Assembly (NCBI GenBank): GCA_930991035.1
Contig: CAKNRV010000014.1
Location: 1-35,995 of the forward strand
DNA length: 35,995 nt
Origin: an uncultured Clostridium sp.
GTDB lineage: Bacteria > Bacillota > Clostridia > TANB77 > CAG-508
Reading direction: 5' to 3'
Each line of letters opens with the position of its first letter. The first letter of the stretch is position 1. The notes below the pieces were generated by a model that saw nothing but the letters and a program-made list of their open reading frames with translations, was not told the DNA's origin and ran no database searches. Position numbers and translations under genes: made by a program. This document shows, piece by piece, positions 35,829 through 35,995 of this stretch.

Positions 35829-35995
35829 TTATGCCCCCATAAACTCGTCAATAGAATCCTTATATTTCTTAGAAACTTTAACTTCTTTTCCACCTTTTGT
35901 TAGGTAAGATTTTTCTGAAGCATTAGTATCTATTGTAACGATTGCTTTTTTCCAGTCAGATGTTTTTCCAACATTTCTTCCAACTCTTTTTTCTT
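35829..35995 (-). CDS. rplW: 50S ribosomal protein L23, C-terminal part
   Basis: The C-terminal 54 codons of L23, cut by the window edge. EKRVGRNVGKTSDWKKAIVT is the diagnostic RNA-binding end of L23. It continues for about 34 more residues (IDTNASEKSYLTKGG, KEVKVSKKYKDSIDEFMGA), longer than the usual short acidic ending. L23 is the docking protein at the peptide exit tunnel. The N-terminus and rplD, rplC and rpsJ should lie to the right of the window. Confidence 0.93.
   Translation of the reverse strand, partial: EKRVGRNVGKTSDWKKAIVTIDTNASEKSYLTKGGKEVKVSKKYKDSIDEFMGA

Overview
The window reads as chromosome from a low-GC Gram-positive bacterium, most likely a member of the Clostridia. Evidence: strong AT bias, strong GGAGG-type ribosome binding sites before almost every gene, TTGACA/TATAAT promoters, zinc-type S14, S4 and adenylate kinase, a SpoVT-type sporulation regulator, and a pilin-like helix (GITLIALVITIVVLVILA) common in clostridial surface proteins. 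The species cannot be named from the sequence.

Layout. (1) 1-1743: right-hand end of an integrated element, a tyrosine recombinase running into the 3' end of a tRNA-Gln(CUG) gene; the rest of the element lies left of the window. (2) 1808-9344: glycolytic cluster on the minus strand, gapA-pgk-tpiA-gpmI-(YezG-like orphan)-eno, with a good promoter before gapA. Four of its gaps hold palindromic repeats. (3) 9366-13770: accessory patch with a lone TnpB, an 85-aa repeat protein, a frameshifted pilin/SUMF1-type gene, an (AG)11 repeat sitting inside a small ORF, and two decayed DNA-binding domain fragments. (4) 13835-20456: spoVT, a KAP-type P-loop ATPase, comF, a recD2 carrying a one-base frameshift, a truncated plus-strand ORF and a small membrane-anchored protein. 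(5) 20713-35995: the S10-spc-alpha ribosomal protein superoperon on the minus strand, from the end of rplW to rplQ, with secY, adk, map, infA, rpmJ and rpoA inside. rpmD (L30) is missing from its usual place, and a 56-aa ORF of unknown function lies between rplW and rplB.

The most striking unexplained structure is a dispersed family of imperfect palindromes of about 112-125 bp (called P2 here). Six copies occupy five gaps of the ribosomal superoperon and the gap upstream of eno, in both orientations, around a shared core GAGATAGTAC-N5-GTACATCGA. A second palindrome family (P1, 73 bp, two full copies and one half) occupies gaps of the glycolytic cluster. The second hot spot is 12694-13072, where promoter, ribosome binding site, ATG and an (AG)11 tract form what looks like a phase-variable gene in its OFF state.

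All coordinates and motifs were read by eye. No database search, folding program or alignment was run, so family names rest on recognised motifs.
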